Positions 18,697-27,524 of a DNA stretch of 64,000 nucleotides are shown one piece after another. The DNA comes from Marinomonas posidonica IVIA-Po-181. Lineage in GTDB: Bacteria > Pseudomonadota > Gammaproteobacteria > Pseudomonadales > Marinomonadaceae. The DNA lies in NCBI RefSeq assembly GCF_000214215.1, contig NC_015559.1:3459001-3523000 (forward strand). The letters run 5' to 3'. The notes below the pieces were generated by a model, which saw nothing but the letters and a program-made list of their open reading frames with translations, was not told the origin of the DNA and searched no databases. How positions within the stretch are numbered: position 1 is the stretch's first letter; the number at the start of each line of letters is the position of its first letter. Position numbers and translations under genes: made by a program.

Positions 18697-19710
18697 GTGT
18701 ATAACGAACGCTTTATTGAACGCATTAAAGAAGGTCTATACGGGTTACTTCCGTCATGGGGCATCAGTAAGATGGCTGAAGTTAGGCTACTAACCTTATC
18801 TGAGAACGCCACTTTTCTGGTGCGCGATCCACACCAATTTGCCCCCATCATTATTAGAGTACACCGACCTGACTACCATACTTTTGAGGAAATTCGCTCC
18901 GAACTCGACTGGCTCCAAGCTTTAACCCAAAGTGGCACAGTAAAGGCGCCAGCACCAATTAAACGCACCGATGGCTTATTGATAGGTTCTTTTATGGACT
19001 CAGGCCAACAAAGACATGTAGTTGCCTTTGAGTTTTTAGATGGCGAAGAACCTAAAGCGGATGACAATTTAGTTTCAGGATTCGAAACCCTTGGTGCCAT
19101 ATCAGCAAGACTTCATAATCATGCGTTAAATTGGCCCTTACCAGAGCATTTTGTGCGCAAGAGCTGGACCTATGACACAGCATTGGGCGACACCCCATTA
19201 TGGGGTAGCTGGCGCCATGCTCTGGATTTACAACCAGAACAGGAAAACTTACTGGAACAGCTGTGTTCTGTCTTGCAACATAAGCTCGCAAACTATGGTA
19301 AAGGAGCGGATCGCTTTGGTTTAATCCATGCTGATTTGCGACTAGCGAATCTCTTGATCGATGACGGTCAGTTATCTGTGATCGATTTTGATGACTGTGG
19401 CTTTAGCTGGTTTATGTATGACTTTGCTGCCGCCATCTCTTTCCATGAAGAGGAAGCCTATATTACTGATTTACAGGCGGCTTGGCTAAAGGGTTATCGA
19501 TCGGTACGAGAGCTATCCTTGCAGCATGAAGCCATGATTCCTACCTTTATTCTGTTTCGTCGTTTGTTATTAACCGCTTGGGTTGCTAGCCATTCAGAGA
19601 CGGAAACAGCAAAAGACGTTGGCCTAGGCAAATTTACTCAAGGTACAGTAACCTTGGCAAAGGCCTATCTAGATAATCTGGCGACTGTCGAGAATCAAAA
19701 CCGGAGGTAA
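18697..19710 (+). CDS. APH-fold phosphotransferase, hydroxylysine-kinase-like
   Basis: This protein is 337 residues from the GTG at 18697, seven bases after GGGAG. A TTG two codons earlier sits too close to that box. The aminoglycoside phosphotransferase fold is shown by HADLRLANLL (catalytic Asp and metal-binding Asn) and VIDFDDCG (metal Asp). It is followed two bases later by a class-III aminotransferase, so they form an operon. In animals, hydroxylysine kinase (same fold) works with phospho-lyases of the class-III aminotransferase fold. An analogous amino-alcohol kinase role is inferred. It is not likely to be a drug-resistance enzyme. Confidence 0.8.
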   Translation: MYNERFIERIKEGLYGLLPSWGISKMAEVRLLTLSENATFLVRDPHQFAPIIIRVHRPDYHTFEEIRSELDWLQALTQSGTVKAPAPIKRTDGLLIGSFMDSGQQRHVVAFEFLDGEEPKADDNLVSGFETLGAISARLHNHALNWPLPEHFVRKSWTYDTALGDTPLWGSWRHALDLQPEQENLLEQLCSVLQHKLANYGKGADRFGLIHADLRLANLLIDDGQLSVIDFDDCGFSWFMYDFAAAISFHEEEAYITDLQAAWLKGYRSVRELSLQHEAMIPTFILFRRLLLTAWVASHSETETAKDVGLGKFTQGTVTLAKAYLDNLATVENQNRR

Positions 19711-19712
19711 GC

Positions 19713-21038
19713 ATGACGGACTTCTATCCGAAATCAAACAAACCAGCACAAATCCTCGACATGAATGCATTTGACCGAGATAAATCTAAGATCAGCGGTG
19801 CGGTGCAACGTAGGTTGAACAATGTCGGAGCCTCTTCGGTTCTTTTTTACCGTGAACCAATCGAAATGGTCTCCGCAAAAGGGGCCTGGATGACAGCCGC
19901 TGATGGTAGTCAATATTTAGATTTCTACAACAATGTTCCTTGTATTGGTCATTGTCACCCTGCGGTTATTGAGGCCGTCTCTCAACAACTGTCCAAATTA
20001 AACACCAATACTCGTTATATTGTGGCCATTGTTGATGAGTATCTGGAAAAGCTCAAAGCGACATTTCCCGCCTCTTTGTCTAATGTGGTGCTTACTTGCT
20101 CAGGCAGTGAGGCCAATGATCTGGCCATGCGACTGGCCTGTAAATCAACGGGAGGAACGGGCTTTATCGTGACAGAGTGTGCTTACCATGGTAATACCGC
20201 CTTTGTTACGCAAGTGTCGCCATCCAGTTTAAAAAATGAAACCTTGCCGAATCATGTGATAGCGATTCCGGCTCCCTCTGTTCAAAACTATGGCGCAGAT
20301 ATTGAACAAGGATTTACCAATCGTGTACAAGCTGCTATCGATGAGCTCTCACAGCGCGGTATTAAGGTCGCGGCATTATTATTAGACTCTATTTTCTCTT
20401 CTGACGGAGTCTTTAGCCATCCAAATGGATTTTTACATTCTGCCGTCGAGGTTATTCATCGTGCTGGCGGCGTCTATATTGCCGATGAAGTTCAACCGGG
20501 TTTTGCCCGCACTGGTGAGAATTTTTGGGGGTTTTCAGCCCACGGTGTGGTGCCAGATATCGTCACTATGGGCAAACCCATGGGCAATGGTTTTCCCATG
20601 GCTGGCATGGTGACCAACCCCCACTTATTGGATGCCTATTGTCATGATGTGGGTTATTTCAATACTTTTGGTGGCAATCCGGTTGCCGCGGCGGCGGGCC
20701 TGGCGGTATTAAATACGTTGGAAAGCGAACGCTTGCAAGACAATGCACGTATTCTCGGTGATAACCTTAAAACTCGTCTTATCAACATAGCAGAACAGTC
20801 ATCCATTATTGGTGAAATACGTGGTTCAGGATTGTTTTTCGGCATTGATATCCAAGCCCAAGGTACACACAGTGCCGAACTCACCATTCAGGTGATAGAC
20901 CGCTTACGAGAGCAAAAAATACTCGCTGGAGCAGCGGGTAAACAAGGGTCAACATTGAAATTACGACCACCGCTTTGTTTGACCCAATCAGAAGCGGATT
21001 TCTTCATCGAAGGTTTTCGAAAGGTTGCCTTAGCCTAG
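19713..21038 (+). CDS. Class-III aminotransferase-fold PLP enzyme, possible O-phospho-amine phospho-lyase
   Basis: This 441-residue PLP enzyme has the cofactor-binding pattern of class III: CSGSEANDLAMRLA near residues 129-142, DEVQPGFARTG near 258-268, and the Schiff-base Lys in VTMGKPMGNGFP. The phospho-lyases for ethanolamine phosphate and 5-phosphohydroxylysine (ETNPPL and PHYKPL in animals) belong to this fold and share the DEVQ.GF.R.G block. Coupling to an APH-type kinase argues for such a lyase, releasing ammonia, phosphate and an aldehyde. A plain transaminase is the alternative. Confidence 0.78.
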   Translation: MTDFYPKSNKPAQILDMNAFDRDKSKISGAVQRRLNNVGASSVLFYREPIEMVSAKGAWMTAADGSQYLDFYNNVPCIGHCHPAVIEAVSQQLSKLNTNTRYIVAIVDEYLEKLKATFPASLSNVVLTCSGSEANDLAMRLACKSTGGTGFIVTECAYHGNTAFVTQVSPSSLKNETLPNHVIAIPAPSVQNYGADIEQGFTNRVQAAIDELSQRGIKVAALLLDSIFSSDGVFSHPNGFLHSAVEVIHRAGGVYIADEVQPGFARTGENFWGFSAHGVVPDIVTMGKPMGNGFPMAGMVTNPHLLDAYCHDVGYFNTFGGNPVAAAAGLAVLNTLESERLQDNARILGDNLKTRLINIAEQSSIIGEIRGSGLFFGIDIQAQGTHSAELTIQVIDRLREQKILAGAAGKQGSTLKLRPPLCLTQSEADFFIEGFRKVALA

Positions 21039-21092
21039 GAAATCATGAGGCACCTAAGGCCTCTCAAAAAAATAAACAAACCTTAAAAGAAT

Positions 21093-21929
21093 TCAAATCA
21101 AACCATTCAAAAATTGCAGCCATTCTTGGAGTTTGTTATCGAGTGTTTGTTGCTGTTCTTCGGTCAACGAGGTATTTAGGTCGGCCAGCATTTGGGCATA
21201 TAAGGCTTTATTATGTTCAGAAGCGGCCTTGTGTTGCGGCGTTTTATATTGCTCAGGATTGGTAATGATGTCACTCAGTTGTTGGGGGAATTGTGGTGAG
21301 TTTTTATTCACAAACAGGTCTTTAATCGTCTTTTGAAGCCTCGTTTGATACGCCATTCTCAACTCAAAGGTTGACATGAATTGCGGCACATAGCGCTGTA
21401 GGATTTGTCTTTGCTCTGGTGTCAGCTTACCAATATTCTCTTCCACTCGTTCTGTCAGATCTTCTTGTCGATCTGCTAAACGCTCTTCTTTGCTTTCCGC
21501 CGCCACTCTGGATTGTCTTTCCTCTCGGTTTTTCTGCCATTCCGATAAAAAGTCTTCTAGCTGTGAAGTTGACAATTGCGGTGCCAGTACGGCCAATTCT
21601 GGCGCGATTTTATCCCGCAAACGTTGAACGCTCTGTTGTACCTCATTGAACACTTGCAACCATTGCTTCTGGTCAAGGGTGCCTTTCTGGAGTTGTGCTC
21701 TAAGAGTATTAAGCTGAGTCCGGTAGGTTTTCAGCTCTACCGAGCGGTGCCAAGCGTGCCATGAATCAATACGCTCATCCAAAAGCGCCTTTTGCTCTGC
21801 GGTCAACTCAATATAGTCATCTACATACCAATACAAAAGCCAATCAAGGTTGTTATAGACAAAGGATGACGAACAAGCACTCAACAACAAGCTAAGCAAT
21901 AGTACCAGCGAAAATCTTGTCTTTTTCAT
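21093..21929 (-). CDS. DUF6279 family lipoprotein
   Basis: This 278-residue protein has a lipoprotein signal (lipobox LLSAC, Cys19) and then FVYNNLDWLLYWYVDDYIELTAEQK, the hallmark start of the DUF6279 family. The rest is rich in Gln, Glu and Arg and likely helical, with possible coiled coils around residues 130-175. It is probably anchored to the outer membrane. No biochemical function is known to me. It stands alone, convergent with the aminotransferase. Confidence 0.88.
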   Translation of the reverse strand: MKKTRFSLVLLLSLLLSACSSSFVYNNLDWLLYWYVDDYIELTAEQKALLDERIDSWHAWHRSVELKTYRTQLNTLRAQLQKGTLDQKQWLQVFNEVQQSVQRLRDKIAPELAVLAPQLSTSQLEDFLSEWQKNREERQSRVAAESKEERLADRQEDLTERVEENIGKLTPEQRQILQRYVPQFMSTFELRMAYQTRLQKTIKDLFVNKNSPQFPQQLSDIITNPEQYKTPQHKAASEHNKALYAQMLADLNTSLTEEQQQTLDNKLQEWLQFLNGLI

Positions 21930-22150
21930 AGGGACTCCGCCCTCTTAGGTCCGTTGACATAAATCCATTTTATATTGGAATGATACAGCCTTTTCAGTCA
22001 AGCTTTCTTTTGGTTAGTATGATGATTTATACCGAGCTTCACTATTGAACAAACTTTTTATTCAAGAAGGCACGGATGGAAAAACTCAAGCCCCCCATAA
22101 CCTGCCCGACAAATAATGCGCCCTCTGATCAATGATGCGAGGAGTGCCAA

Positions 22151-22190
22151 CGCACTTCTACGCTCTTCTACGCTCTTCTACGCTCTTCTA
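22151..22190. repeat. Four tandem copies of a 10-base unit (CGCTCTTCTA)
   Basis: Three perfect copies (22161-22190) are preceded by one with a single change (CGCACTTCTA). They lie in a 282-nt gap that has no gene, between the DUF6279 lipoprotein and the small membrane protein. The repeat could vary in copy number by slippage. No gene reads through it. Confidence 0.85.
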
Positions 22191-22211
22191 GAACGGGCTT
22201 GGCTTACCCTA

Positions 22212-22445
22212 TTAAGTTCTCACCCAAGTAAACAATTTTTTATTCAGAAATGCCAAAATGCTACTCATAATGGGGACAATAATGATCGTCATAATGAGCA
22301 AGCGCAATGGTAAATTGAATTGACCTATATAGGGGTCGAGCAAGGGAAAAAACAGGTTTAATAAAGGGTAAATCGTAAGCCAAACCAACAGCATGGCTTT
22401 CCATTTTTTAGGAGCACTTGGCTTAAGAGTTTGATCGTTTGACAC
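22212..22445 (-). CDS. Small membrane protein (77 aa), unknown
   Basis: The start is the GTG at 22445, eight bases after AAGGAG, in place of an upstream ATG at 22517. The product has a polar N-terminus with PSAPKKWKAMLLVW and two hydrophobic segments around residues 22-40 and 46-66. Similar short two-helix proteins occur alone or as the tail of antibiotic-monooxygenase-like proteins, but I cannot name a function. It is divergent from the AraC regulator at 22667. Confidence 0.6.
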   Translation of the reverse strand: MSNDQTLKPSAPKKWKAMLLVWLTIYPLLNLFFPLLDPYIGQFNLPLRLLIMTIIIVPIMSSILAFLNKKLFTWVRT

Positions 22446-22584
22446 TTTACTTCTCCTTACTTTTAAACGGATAAAAGGACAAAACACTCGCCACCCAAGT
22501 GGTTTTACTAGTCGCATGTTGTGTTCATCCTCTCAATCCATTTCACTTATCGAAATCAGAGGAAACTATGCTAGTATTTTTTAC

Positions 22585-22600
22585 TATTGATTATCATTTG
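22585..22600. promoter_or_regulatory. Weak Fur-box-like sequence
   Basis: TATTGATTATCATTTG shares the TGAT-N-ATCATT core of the Fur consensus and lies in the divergent gap before the AraC gene. An iron link fits the PchR-like look of that regulator, but the match is partial. Confidence 0.25.
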
Positions 22601-22666
22601 TATTTTTATGCAATCCGACATAAAACGTATTCATTTCGGTAAGCAGGTGTGAAATGGGAATATTCG

Positions 22667-23614
22667 ATGACGTATAGAGTGAATCAAGACGACATTATTT
22701 CGGTGGATCAGCCATTAAATGGTCGTCAAAGGCAGCTCTTACCGGAAGCATTAGGCGCTTGTTACGTCGATAGAGAAGTCATCGAACCCGGCATCGCCAT
22801 TGCTTATTCAAGTTATACCGCCAGCCAAAATTTCGTTGAAGAAAGCCAGATTGAAACCTCAGAGGCAAGATTGAGTTTAACGTTTGGCTTATCCGGACAA
22901 TCTATTTATCAGTGCAAAAGTGCCTTAGCAGACGACTTGGTCTTTTCGGCAAACCACGCCACATTGACGACCTTTGGCAATAGCGAAGGAGAGCGAATAT
23001 ATCAAGAAGGGCAAAAAATCGATCAGTTTCGGATACTCATAAGCGGAAGCTCATTTGATCGTCTTAGTATTCCATTCCCCAAAGAAGCCAAGGATGTCGC
23101 TTATCCTACTCAGCAGCAACATGCACTCACCAGCCCGAACACCTTGCATTACTTAAAACGACTGATGACGTTGATGCACTCGAATCAACCAGAGCGACCT
23201 TTAGAGAAGCACATTCTAGTACTGAATTTATTAAGTGAACAATTGTCGTTATTGCAGGAAGATCGCCAACAATATCAACCGGCGTTTCACCACAGAGACG
23301 AAGCGAAAATCATCTCAGCAAAACAATATATGATTCAAAATATGTCCCTTCCCATCACCCTCGCCAACGTATGTCAGGCGGTTGGCATCAGCGAAAGTAA
23401 GCTCAAACAAGGCACCAAAGCCATCTATCAATTGTCACCACACCAATTGCTTTTGCAAATTCGTATGGAAAAAGCCTGGGAACAATTAATGACCGGCAGC
23501 AATGTGTCTCAAACCGCTTACTTTGTCGGCTATCAACACGCTTCCAATTTCAGCGCGGCGTTTAGTCGCTATTATGGTTTTTCACCTAAATCTCTGCTCG
23601 CTCAAAAACAGTAA
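22667..23614 (+). CDS. AraC family transcriptional regulator, PchR-like
   Basis: This is a 315-residue regulator if started at the ATG at 22667 (GGGA seven bases upstream). A GTG at 22649 would add six residues. The C-terminal AraC helix-turn-helix pair is clear (LANVCQAVGISESKLKQGTKAIY and TAYFVGYQHASNFSAAFSRYYGFSPKSLL). The N-terminal half (RLSLTFGLSGQSIYQ) resembles siderophore-responsive PchR-type sensors. No siderophore gene lies nearby, so its target is unknown. Confidence 0.85.
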   Translation: MTYRVNQDDIISVDQPLNGRQRQLLPEALGACYVDREVIEPGIAIAYSSYTASQNFVEESQIETSEARLSLTFGLSGQSIYQCKSALADDLVFSANHATLTTFGNSEGERIYQEGQKIDQFRILISGSSFDRLSIPFPKEAKDVAYPTQQQHALTSPNTLHYLKRLMTLMHSNQPERPLEKHILVLNLLSEQLSLLQEDRQQYQPAFHHRDEAKIISAKQYMIQNMSLPITLANVCQAVGISESKLKQGTKAIYQLSPHQLLLQIRMEKAWEQLMTGSNVSQTAYFVGYQHASNFSAAFSRYYGFSPKSLLAQKQ

Positions 23615-23627
23615 AGGCAAGATCGAA

Positions 23628-24164
23628 TTACACCTTCTCAATCACTATAGACAAGTAACCCACTTCAAAGCCGAACTTGGTCATCACGGATTCGTTGATC
23701 ACCACCCCGTCTTTAACCATGTACATGCGATCGTCAACCGTGACCTCAATAATGTCGCCATCGTAAGGCACTTGCAGTACGTATTTCATAAATAAGGCGT
23801 TGCCCGCGATGTTGATTTTCCCTGTGCCCACCACGTCATTCGCTGTGGCTATGTATTGCCCCGATTCATTTGGCGTCATGGTCCAAGTACGGTTCTGAAT
23901 CTCACCATCATCAAACACAAACACTTCTGCCAAGGTACCCACCCCGTTTTCCCAGCGACCGTCCAAGGTGGCATTGAAATAACGAATCACTTCACCACTG
24001 CGATTCTTCAAAATACCATGGGCACGCAGTTCGCCTGAAAAGAAGGATTGCAAATCGAATTTCGGCGTATTGTTGGCGTAAATAGAAACGTCTGCCGTGG
24101 AACAAGCAGACAAGGTAAATACGCTCAATAACACCAAGAGCCATTTTTTGTATGTTATAAGCAT
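23628..24164 (-). CDS. DUF3833 family lipoprotein
   Basis: This 178-residue protein has a lipoprotein signal (LSAC, Cys21). The body follows the DUF3833 pattern: DLQSFFSGELRAHGILKNRSGEVIRYF, then DGEIQNRTWTM, and near the end MYMVKDGVVINESVMTKFGFEVG. DUF3833 genes recur beside Cfa-type methyltransferases in RpoE-ChrR clusters, as here, where it is the last gene. The role is unknown, and a link to modified lipids in the envelope is inferred from context. Confidence 0.9.
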   Translation of the reverse strand: MLITYKKWLLVLLSVFTLSACSTADVSIYANNTPKFDLQSFFSGELRAHGILKNRSGEVIRYFNATLDGRWENGVGTLAEVFVFDDGEIQNRTWTMTPNESGQYIATANDVVGTGKINIAGNALFMKYVLQVPYDGDIIEVTVDDRMYMVKDGVVINESVMTKFGFEVGYLSIVIEKV

Positions 24165-24182
24165 CCTTTAAATCCTCTATTT

Positions 24183-24896
24183 TCAGTCATGGTATTGGTA
24201 GTGAATATCAACGCTTTGGTATTTCCCTGCGGTGTTACTGATGTTGGCTCTGCCAGTAAAACGCATAAGCCTCAGAGTGGTTGAATCATACGTCACGACA
24301 ATAGGGTCGACAGCCATTTTGACCAGCCAAGATACCGGCGCTAAAGTAAAACAAACCGCGCTTGATAAGGTATCGGCTAAGCAATCAGCCTGTTGAAAAC
24401 GAAAGGAAAAAGTCGTTCGTTTACTGGGGACTAAATACTCAATGTCCATGGCTTTGCCAGACATCAGAGGTTGCCAATATTGACGAACAAAAGCGTCGAA
24501 ACCGGCGTCTATGACCATGTTGGCGTTATCTCGAATGATGTCGGATTTTTCTTCGCTGCCACTCTGTTTTTGGTATCGCACTAGGAAGCCATCGCCAATT
24601 TGTTGCACGTCAATGCTTTCACCATTGCGCTCATTCAACTGTTGAAAACTGGGGCGTATTAAGGAGTTCGAAAAATCGATTTGTTTGCGAGCAAACACAG
24701 TGCCATCCGGCTCAGAATAGATCACCTGATGTTGCGCCTTGTCTAATTTGATGTGTTTTTCCGTATATAGCAGATCACCTGTTTCCAAACTAAAGGCTTG
24801 CCCTATGGCAGAACTCGTCGTATCTGCAAACAACAGACTATTGAAAAACAGCATAACAATGCTGAGCACAAAACGAAGTGAATACATCAACATCAT
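24183..24896 (-). CDS. Exported protein of unknown function in the RpoE-ChrR operon
   Basis: This 237-residue protein has an N-terminal signal peptide (about residues 1-24, ending LLFADTT) and a beta-rich body. It contains a Cys pair in QQADCLADTLSSAVCF near residues 168-183. I do not recognise a named domain. It lies one base after the DUF2878 gene and 18 nt before DUF3833, so it is co-transcribed with the lipid-modification genes and is probably periplasmic. Confidence 0.75.
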   Translation of the reverse strand: MMLMYSLRFVLSIVMLFFNSLLFADTTSSAIGQAFSLETGDLLYTEKHIKLDKAQHQVIYSEPDGTVFARKQIDFSNSLIRPSFQQLNERNGESIDVQQIGDGFLVRYQKQSGSEEKSDIIRDNANMVIDAGFDAFVRQYWQPLMSGKAMDIEYLVPSKRTTFSFRFQQADCLADTLSSAVCFTLAPVSWLVKMAVDPIVVTYDSTTLRLMRFTGRANISNTAGKYQSVDIHYQYHD

Positions 24897-24897
24897 G

Positions 24898-25431
24898 TTA
24901 ATCCTTCCTATCAGTCAGTTGCCATTTATCCGTCAGCCATACGCCGAATGGCAAGATCATGGTCCACAAGACGGCGACAATTAACAAGCTGTAAACTAGT
25001 GGGGAGGCCAAGGTAATACCAGCCATTTTCGCACCAGCAAAATAGCTCATGGTCGGGCCAACCAAGCCAAAACACGCCGCTAATGCATATCGCTTACTTA
25101 AAAAAGACAAGCTATGGGCAAATAAGGTCGCCACGCTGACCCACAAACACAGCAGCCAGATTGGCGGCACACCTAATGCTGTCCAAGGCTCTGTCGTCGA
25201 GGTGAAAAGCGACAGACGAAACAGGCTGCCATCAACAACAAAACCTAATAACAAGAATACAGCAATCAATCGCCATTCATGACGGTTTTTCATAATGAAG
25301 ACATGATGAAAAACGAGATAACAAACCGTGGCCAACAGCGCCCAAAAGGCCCCCGTAAGAAGGCACACAAACCATATTGTTTGAAACAAAACGGCATTGA
25401 TGATGGCCTTCCTTGTCATGGTATTAGTCAC
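24898..25431 (-). CDS. DUF2878 family membrane protein
   Basis: This 177-residue protein has about six hydrophobic helices and begins RKAIINAVLFQTIWFVCLLTGAFWA, typical of DUF2878. It overlaps the end of the Cfa-type gene by eight bases. The family regularly accompanies Cfa, DUF1365 and flavoprotein genes in this kind of cluster. The function is unknown. A membrane role in fatty-acid modification is inferred only from neighbourhood. Confidence 0.87.
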   Translation of the reverse strand: MTNTMTRKAIINAVLFQTIWFVCLLTGAFWALLATVCYLVFHHVFIMKNRHEWRLIAVFLLLGFVVDGSLFRLSLFTSTTEPWTALGVPPIWLLCLWVSVATLFAHSLSFLSKRYALAACFGLVGPTMSYFAGAKMAGITLASPLVYSLLIVAVLWTMILPFGVWLTDKWQLTDRKD

Positions 25432-26695
25432 TTGAAGGAAGGCTTAGGCGATGTTCAGGTTTGGCGAACACAAACTGCCCAGTACTAATCGCCCGTTCTT
25501 TAAAACCGCCTTCGCAGTAGGCTAGGTAAAAATCCCACATCCGACAGAACACGTCATCAAAGCCCAGTTTAACGACTTCTTGCCGTGCCTCATGAAAACG
25601 TATTCGCCAATCCGCTAAGGTTTTCGCATAATGCTCTGTGATGTCCTCCAAACCGACAATTTGCATATCCGTTTTGGCTGAAATCTTATTCGCAATCACT
25701 TGGTTTGACGGTAAGCAACCACCCGGAAAAATGTAGCGCTGTATAAAGTCCACAGAACGACGAGCGTAATCGTAACGCTGGTCTGCAATGGTAATGGCTT
25801 GTATCACCATTAGACCTTCAGGTTTTAATAATTCACTGCATTTGGAGAAATAACTGTCGTAATATTCGTGGCCCACCGCTTCAATCATTTCAATCGACAC
25901 TAGCTTGTCATATTGACCTTGTAAGTCGCGATAATCGTCCAGTAAGAGAGTAATCTTGTCTTGCAATCCTTCCGCATGTACACGCGCTTTCGCAAAATCA
26001 TATTGTTCTTGTGAAATGGTTGTCGTAGTGACTTGGCAACCATAATGTTTCGCCGCATGAATCGCCATGCCCCCCCACCCCGTACCGATTTCCAATAAGT
26101 GATCGGTTTCTTTGAGTTGAAGTTTTTGGCAAATACGGTCCAGCTTAAACACTGACGCTTCTTCTAAAGACACTTTTTTCTCAGGGTAGAAGGCGGCAGA
26201 ATACATCATGGTTGGATCGAGAAAGAGTGAAAAAAAGTCATTGCCTAGATCATAGTGAGCGGAGATATTGTCACGCGAACCTTGCTTGGTATTGGCATTC
26301 ATTTTATGCAGTATTTTGGTGCCAATTCGCGACCAAAATGGTCTTTTCTGATCCATTTTATTGATCAAATTGAGGTTCGCCACCATCAGACGGATCACTC
26401 CAACCAGATCCGGCGAACTCCAGTGTCCTTTCATATAAGCTTCACCTGCGCCAATACTGCTGTTGAAGAAAACGTCTCGATAAGCGTGACGCTCTTCGAC
26501 TCGAATGTGCGCGATGTGCTTGGCGGCGTGACGTGCTTCCCCGAAAGAAAACACCATACCCTCTTCCTCTAGCGTAAGGTGGCCAATCGCAAGGCGATTC
26601 AGCATGGCAAACACCATTTTTCTGGCCATAGTATCGAGGCGAGAAGGAGTGGATTTATTAGTTTGTTTCTGATTTTCTGCGCTGACCAAACTCAT
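25424..26695 (-). CDS. cfa: Cyclopropane-fatty-acyl-phospholipid synthase family methyltransferase
   Basis: This 423-residue S-adenosylmethionine enzyme acts on unsaturated phospholipid chains at the membrane. SAM motif LLEIGTGWGGMAIHAA is near residues 198-213, and the Cfa C-terminal block DFYLAYCEGGFKERAISTGQ is present. Members of this subgroup sit in RpoE-ChrR regulons. In Rhodobacter, related enzymes make cyclopropane or methylated furan fatty acids. Which product is made here cannot be read from sequence, so the symbol is by family. Confidence 0.93.
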   Translation of the reverse strand: MSLVSAENQKQTNKSTPSRLDTMARKMVFAMLNRLAIGHLTLEEEGMVFSFGEARHAAKHIAHIRVEERHAYRDVFFNSSIGAGEAYMKGHWSSPDLVGVIRLMVANLNLINKMDQKRPFWSRIGTKILHKMNANTKQGSRDNISAHYDLGNDFFSLFLDPTMMYSAAFYPEKKVSLEEASVFKLDRICQKLQLKETDHLLEIGTGWGGMAIHAAKHYGCQVTTTTISQEQYDFAKARVHAEGLQDKITLLLDDYRDLQGQYDKLVSIEMIEAVGHEYYDSYFSKCSELLKPEGLMVIQAITIADQRYDYARRSVDFIQRYIFPGGCLPSNQVIANKISAKTDMQIVGLEDITEHYAKTLADWRIRFHEARQEVVKLGFDDVFCRMWDFYLAYCEGGFKERAISTGQFVFAKPEHRLSLPSSD

Positions 26696-26716
26696 ACTAA
26701 TGGAACCTCTTAATCG

Positions 26717-27508
26717 TTATTCTGCTTTAGTGAAGGTTTTTGGGTGACTGTAAAATGGCACTCTCTTTAGCCACAATCTCATAGCTTGCCAATAGATTCC
26801 CAATGCCACTTTTGTCGTCATGAAAGGATAGGAAAACAATACCTTACGTAAATTAGTTGAATTCATTGGCTGTCTTGTCAAAACCAAAGTCGCATCAAAC
26901 ACAGACGCTTGTGAACCCAACTCTTTATTCTGCATGTGCACGCTTAGCTGACGACTTGGCAGACTGCTGCGCCAATCATAAAAATGAGTCATCGGATGAA
27001 ATGGCGATACGTGCATGGCTTTGTTGAATTGGATACGTTGAACCTTATGTGTTGGATCACATTTCAAAGCATAAGCCACTTTTTCACCCCAAGGAGTGTT
27101 GGTCACCTCTAGCAACATGGCTTGAAGCTGCTCTTCTTGATCAAAACAGTAATAAACCGTAATGGGATTAATAATAAAGCCAAAATAGCGACAGTTTGTC
27201 AGCATTCGAACAGGCCCATTCAGGCTTAAGCCAAGCTGCTTGAACACTTCACCTTGAACGGCCTGTTTAATGGGAAGCGTTGGGCCGCCAAAATAGTCTT
27301 GTCGGACAAAACGAGCCAATGACCATTTCTTCATTGACCACCAAGAACTCATTGAAAAGACTTGATCCAATTCGTCTAGGTCGAAATACATCATAAAGAC
27401 GCGATACTGGAAAGCATGACGGCGAGGCGTAAACCGACGATGACGTACCGTGCCATAATAAATGCCACTGTGCAGTATTTGGTGAGTCTCAGGGAAGACC
27501 GTATTCAT
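26717..27508 (-). CDS. DUF1365 family protein
   Basis: This 263-residue protein begins with the DUF1365 pattern SGIYYGTVRHRRFTPRRHAFQYRVFMMYFDLDEL and contains CRYFGFIINPITVYYCFD and HVSPFHPM. The family is of unknown biochemistry, almost always lies between an FAD amine-oxidase-like gene and a Cfa gene, and is suspected to help modify acyl chains. The gene lies 16 nt after the flavoprotein gene and 21 nt before cfa. Confidence 0.92.
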   Translation of the reverse strand: MNTVFPETHQILHSGIYYGTVRHRRFTPRRHAFQYRVFMMYFDLDELDQVFSMSSWWSMKKWSLARFVRQDYFGGPTLPIKQAVQGEVFKQLGLSLNGPVRMLTNCRYFGFIINPITVYYCFDQEEQLQAMLLEVTNTPWGEKVAYALKCDPTHKVQRIQFNKAMHVSPFHPMTHFYDWRSSLPSRQLSVHMQNKELGSQASVFDATLVLTRQPMNSTNLRKVLFSYPFMTTKVALGIYWQAMRLWLKRVPFYSHPKTFTKAE

Positions 27509-27524
27509 GTGACTATCCCCAGGG

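Noticed and set aside
18697..19710. Aminoglycoside resistance gene
   Set aside because: It has the APH fold only. Operon pairing with a class-III aminotransferase-fold enzyme indicates metabolism rather than drug resistance.
21047..21063. GAGGC/GCCTC stem after the aminotransferase gene
   Set aside because: The stem is only five pairs and an A-run, not a T-run, follows. It is not convincing as a terminator.
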